This document shows, piece by piece, positions 61,687-64,000 of a DNA stretch of 64,000 nt. The stretch's first letter is position 1. The number at the start of each line of letters is the position of its first letter. Under the pieces are notes generated by a model. That model saw only the letters and a list, made by a program, of their open reading frames with translations, searched no databases and was not told the origin of the DNA. Both the position numbers and the translations under genes were made by a program. The stretch lies in NCBI GenBank assembly GCA_022539475.1, contig VCMS01000292.1:18330-82329 (forward strand), given 5' to 3'. The DNA is from Gracilaria domingensis (taxonomy: Eukaryota; Rhodophyta; Florideophyceae; Gracilariales; Gracilariaceae).

Positions 61687-62263
61687 TGTAGTCCTATACC
61701 TCCTCGGTACGACCCTCAGGTCCCGACATCAACGACAGATGTTCCTCAAAGGTACCGAGAGGGTAGGACCACCGTAACCAGACGTGGCTATACTCGCGAG
61801 AGTGATAACCCACGTAGGCGGTTGGCGCCAGAGCCTCACTCGTGTAGAGTCCACTCGGAGAGCGCTACTCGACAAAGAGTTCACTTAGAAGTGCTCGGGT
61901 TGACTTTACAAAGGTGCTCGCGACGACGAGGTCGAGCTCACCTAAGTAGGTCTAAACTAACTATGTACACGTGGTGCACACCCGCAGGGGTCCGTACACG
62001 TGGCTAGCCCAGTGTCAGGCACCTCAGGTGCACTACCTATTGTCCCGTAATATGCACACACACGGTGGTGTAGTACACGCGTCCACCTAGCGGTATTGGC
62101 CAGCAATGGCAACCCTGATTACAGGTAACTGTGGGAAAGCCATTCCAAAAGTAACCGCCAAAATTGGGTCCAACTCATAACTCTTCGAGTGCATCCTCGT
62201 ATCACTCCCCTGAGTATATGAGGCGCATCATCCTGATAACCACGCAAAATGCGTTGCTCTACA
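61687..62263 (-). repeat. LTR-like region of element C (different from the 816-base LTR)
   Basis: The right end GCGTTGCTCTACA is followed by the polypurine tract, exactly like the LTR/tract junction of copies A and B. A left edge at 61687 would give perfect TGTAG/CTACA ends and 577 bases; the left boundary could also lie further left. Short stretches (for example CGCGAGAG-ACCCACG) resemble the 816-base LTR, so the families are related but diverged. Confidence 0.45.
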
Positions 62264-64000
62264 TCTCCCCCTCCTTAGAGCCGAGGACGACTTCGAGGCT
62301 GAAGTTTTGTGCGAAACGCAAGTACGTAAATACGTCACAATCATGAGCGGTACCAACTCCTCGGTTTCTATACCTCGCAAGCGCGATACACACTCAAGCG
62401 AACAGAGTATTCAAGTATCCGAACTCGATCACAGTACATCATCTGTCATTCCGATGAACCCGAATCAGTTTCCTCATCACCCGACGGGTCAGGCGAGCGC
62501 GTCGAACTACCCTCAGCCGGGTTCTGCGACGGCTCCACCGCCTCAGTCTCAACCGATGGTCCCGGTGAACGTTCCGTTATGGAATTCAGCGCAAGCGATG
62601 CCGCTGATGGCGAACCAAGCTGGTTGGATATCGAAGGAATCTCTCGCAGTACGCGATCCACTCCGTGATGGGTTTGCGTTCAGCCGTGCACCGTGGTTTC
62701 ATCCGGTAGCTGTTAACGATGACACTCTCCTGGAGTCGTATGCCGAAAACGGCTTCCTACCGGGCGGTCTGCCGTTAGCGGTAGTGCAATCCCCAGAATG
62801 GAAAGTTCGTATAGCGATCGACCCGATGCTCCTCCGGTACGATACCCGCGAGGGTGAGAACCTGAACACCGCGCGCGCGGAACACGCGAAGTTGGCGTAC
62901 AAGAGACTCAGTCGAGTGCACCTCGAGCACCTGGTTCCACCGTCATATGGGTTCGATACTCCGTTCTACCGTACTTTCGGTGAAGTCCGATATGGAGACA
63001 ACTTGGCGACGTTCGACCATGCGCGGTACGCTGGCGATGGCCCGACCACATCGAGGTTGATGTTGTGCTGGAATCGGCCCATACTCCGAGCGGAGTTCCG
63101 TTATCTTCGCAAGAACGCTTCCCAGGGTGGGTTCGTCAACCGCATTCGGTTTGAGCGGAAAGCTCGTTCCCGTCATGGGTATCTGATTCCGTACCCGAAT
63201 ATCGAGACCGAGAGGTACAGACCGCAGGCCTTTGTTGGACGGTTCCCTCCTCTACCAGATTGGTGGCGTGATGTGGAGGTACCCAAAGGGTGTTTTGCAG
63301 AACTGCCTCCGTGCTTGAGTTACATCGGCTCCCGATTGATCAGCGATCCGCGTTCAGGATGGTGGGGTCTGGTAGCCGGCGAGTGGGCGGCACGCGTAGC
63401 AGCGTTTCTCCTCTGGGAGGCTTACGACAACTACCGTGTTTGGTATATTCCGCCGATGCTTCGCAACATTATCCGCTCGCTGGATTTGCACACTCCCTTG
63501 GGGTCCGAAGAGAACGTGGATGAGATCCATTACATCTTGGATGTTATCGATGGAGTCGATTGGGAAACGGTGCCCCGTTCGCAGCGTGGGAAAGGTCCTC
63601 GTCGTCACTACGACCGCTCACCCGGTAGGAGACATCCCACCGCAGGAGATTTCGTGTATTACGACCCATGGGAGGGTACGATGACAACTAGCGCATATGC
63701 CGAGTGGGCAGCGAACCAGCCACGGTCGATTCCAGACAGTCACCCCGTTGGGTTCATGTTCAGTGACAACTGGGTCGCCCCAGTAGATCTGGATGATCCG
63801 AACATGGATACCGGTGGAGAGGCGGCGGGAGCACTCGTCGAGATGGACCAGGAGTTGGTGAACGACCTACCGGCGGCGAATCAGGTGTTGCACGCCAGCG
63901 GCGGGGTACCCCAGGCTCCTGTGGGTTGGAATGTTCCGACTCAAGCGAGTGTTCCGGTGGTGGGTCCGGCCCCTGTAGCGGCTACCGTTCCTTCGGTCCT
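62264..64000 (-). mobile_element. Chromovirus element C (diverged relative), left end only
   Basis: Inferred coding strand minus, from the position of the polypurine tract (62264-62277) and of the antisense gene. Only the 3' LTR-proximal part is in the window; pol and gag would lie to the right of 64000. What is visible looks whole. Confidence 0.7.
62343..64000 (+). CDS. Antisense accessory gene of element C, open to the window end
   Basis: The ATG at 62343 (MSGTNSSVSIPRKRDT) lies 66 bases inside the polypurine tract, the same place as in copies A and B. The frame is open for at least 552 codons and runs off the window. The Pro/Gln-rich N-terminus is diverged. The central block aligns with copy A: APWFHPVAVNDDTLLESYAE, YRTFGEVRYGDNLA, ILRAEFRYLRK, ARSRHGYLIPYPN, CFAELPPCLSYIGSRLI, GWWGLVAGEWAAR, IDGVDWETVPRSQ, SPGRRHPTAGDFVYYDPW. 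Many differences are conservative or synonymous-looking, which suggests selection on the protein. No signal peptide or membrane helix; function unknown. Confidence 0.85.
   Translation, partial: MSGTNSSVSIPRKRDTHSSEQSIQVSELDHSTSSVIPMNPNQFPHHPTGQASASNYPQPGSATAPPPQSQPMVPVNVPLWNSAQAMPLMANQAGWISKESLAVRDPLRDGFAFSRAPWFHPVAVNDDTLLESYAENGFLPGGLPLAVVQSPEWKVRIAIDPMLLRYDTREGENLNTARAEHAKLAYKRLSRVHLEHLVPPSYGFDTPFYRTFGEVRYGDNLATFDHARYAGDGPTTSRLMLCWNRPILRAEFRYLRKNASQGGFVNRIRFERKARSRHGYLIPYPNIETERYRPQAFVGRFPPLPDWWRDVEVPKGCFAELPPCLSYIGSRLISDPRSGWWGLVAGEWAARVAAFLLWEAYDNYRVWYIPPMLRNIIRSLDLHTPLGSEENVDEIHYILDVIDGVDWETVPRSQRGKGPRRHYDRSPGRRHPTAGDFVYYDPWEGTMTTSAYAEWAANQPRSIPDSHPVGFMFSDNWVAPVDLDDPNMDTGGEAAGALVEMDQELVNDLPAANQVLHASGGVPQAPVGWNVPTQASVPVVGPAPVAATVPSV

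Noticed and set aside
1-64000. CRISPR arrays, rRNA operons, tRNA genes
   Set aside because: None seen on reading; tRNAs could be missed by eye, so their absence is not proven.

Overview
The window is eukaryotic nuclear DNA. Genes are mostly intronless, TATA-like boxes lie about 95-130 bases before several start codons, and the few introns are short (75-99 bases, one with a TACTAAC branch site). Secreted matrix-polysaccharide-type enzymes sit beside Ty3/gypsy and Ty1/copia retroelements. My best guess is a multicellular red alga (Chondrus-like Florideophyceae); this is inference from gene content, not proven.

Layout. 1-7833: a small coiled-coil ORF, then a 5'-truncated Ty3/gypsy chromovirus (copy A) with an 816-base LTR and a long gene on its opposite strand. 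8388-9251: a secreted nuclease-like locus that looks broken. 11293-17740: two paralogous 170-aa genes enclose an unusual zone in which two ~455-base direct repeats bracket relics of an FG-GAP protein and of a very GC-rich multicopper oxidase; a three-helix membrane protein gene (15614-16741) follows. 19898-25779: a Gln/Ser-rich ORF, the exosome subunit RRP40, and a divergent pair of paralogous membrane glycoprotein genes. 25740-34369: a coiled-coil gene, a split segmental duplication, a 1.06-kb insertion with 12-base flanking repeats, a MITE-like element and a dispersed ~200-base repeat. 34545-43477: a heparinase-II/III-like secreted protein with a Trp/Arg tail, a PH-domain pseudokinase, and a GH71/GH99-like secreted protein. 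46127-47940: an intron-containing gene resembling ionotropic glutamate receptors. 48894-64000: nested mobile elements in a host gene.

The right end reads as a series of insertions, all with coding strand minus. A host membrane-protein gene (48894-49834) is cut by a copia element (279-base LTR). That element is cut by chromovirus copy B, which is nearly identical to copy A. B abuts a diverged relative (element C) that runs off the window. All three chromoviruses carry the same kind of antisense gene directly inside the 3' LTR, preceded by its own TATA-like box in A and B. The protein is clearly conserved between the diverged families, is not envelope-like, and matches nothing I recognise. It is the strongest candidate here for an undescribed system.

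How genes may work together: the two secreted enzymes share Ser/Pro-rich linkers and probably act in the extracellular matrix. The membrane-protein family and the receptor-like gene suggest a region rich in cell-surface functions. No operon-like organisation is expected or seen.
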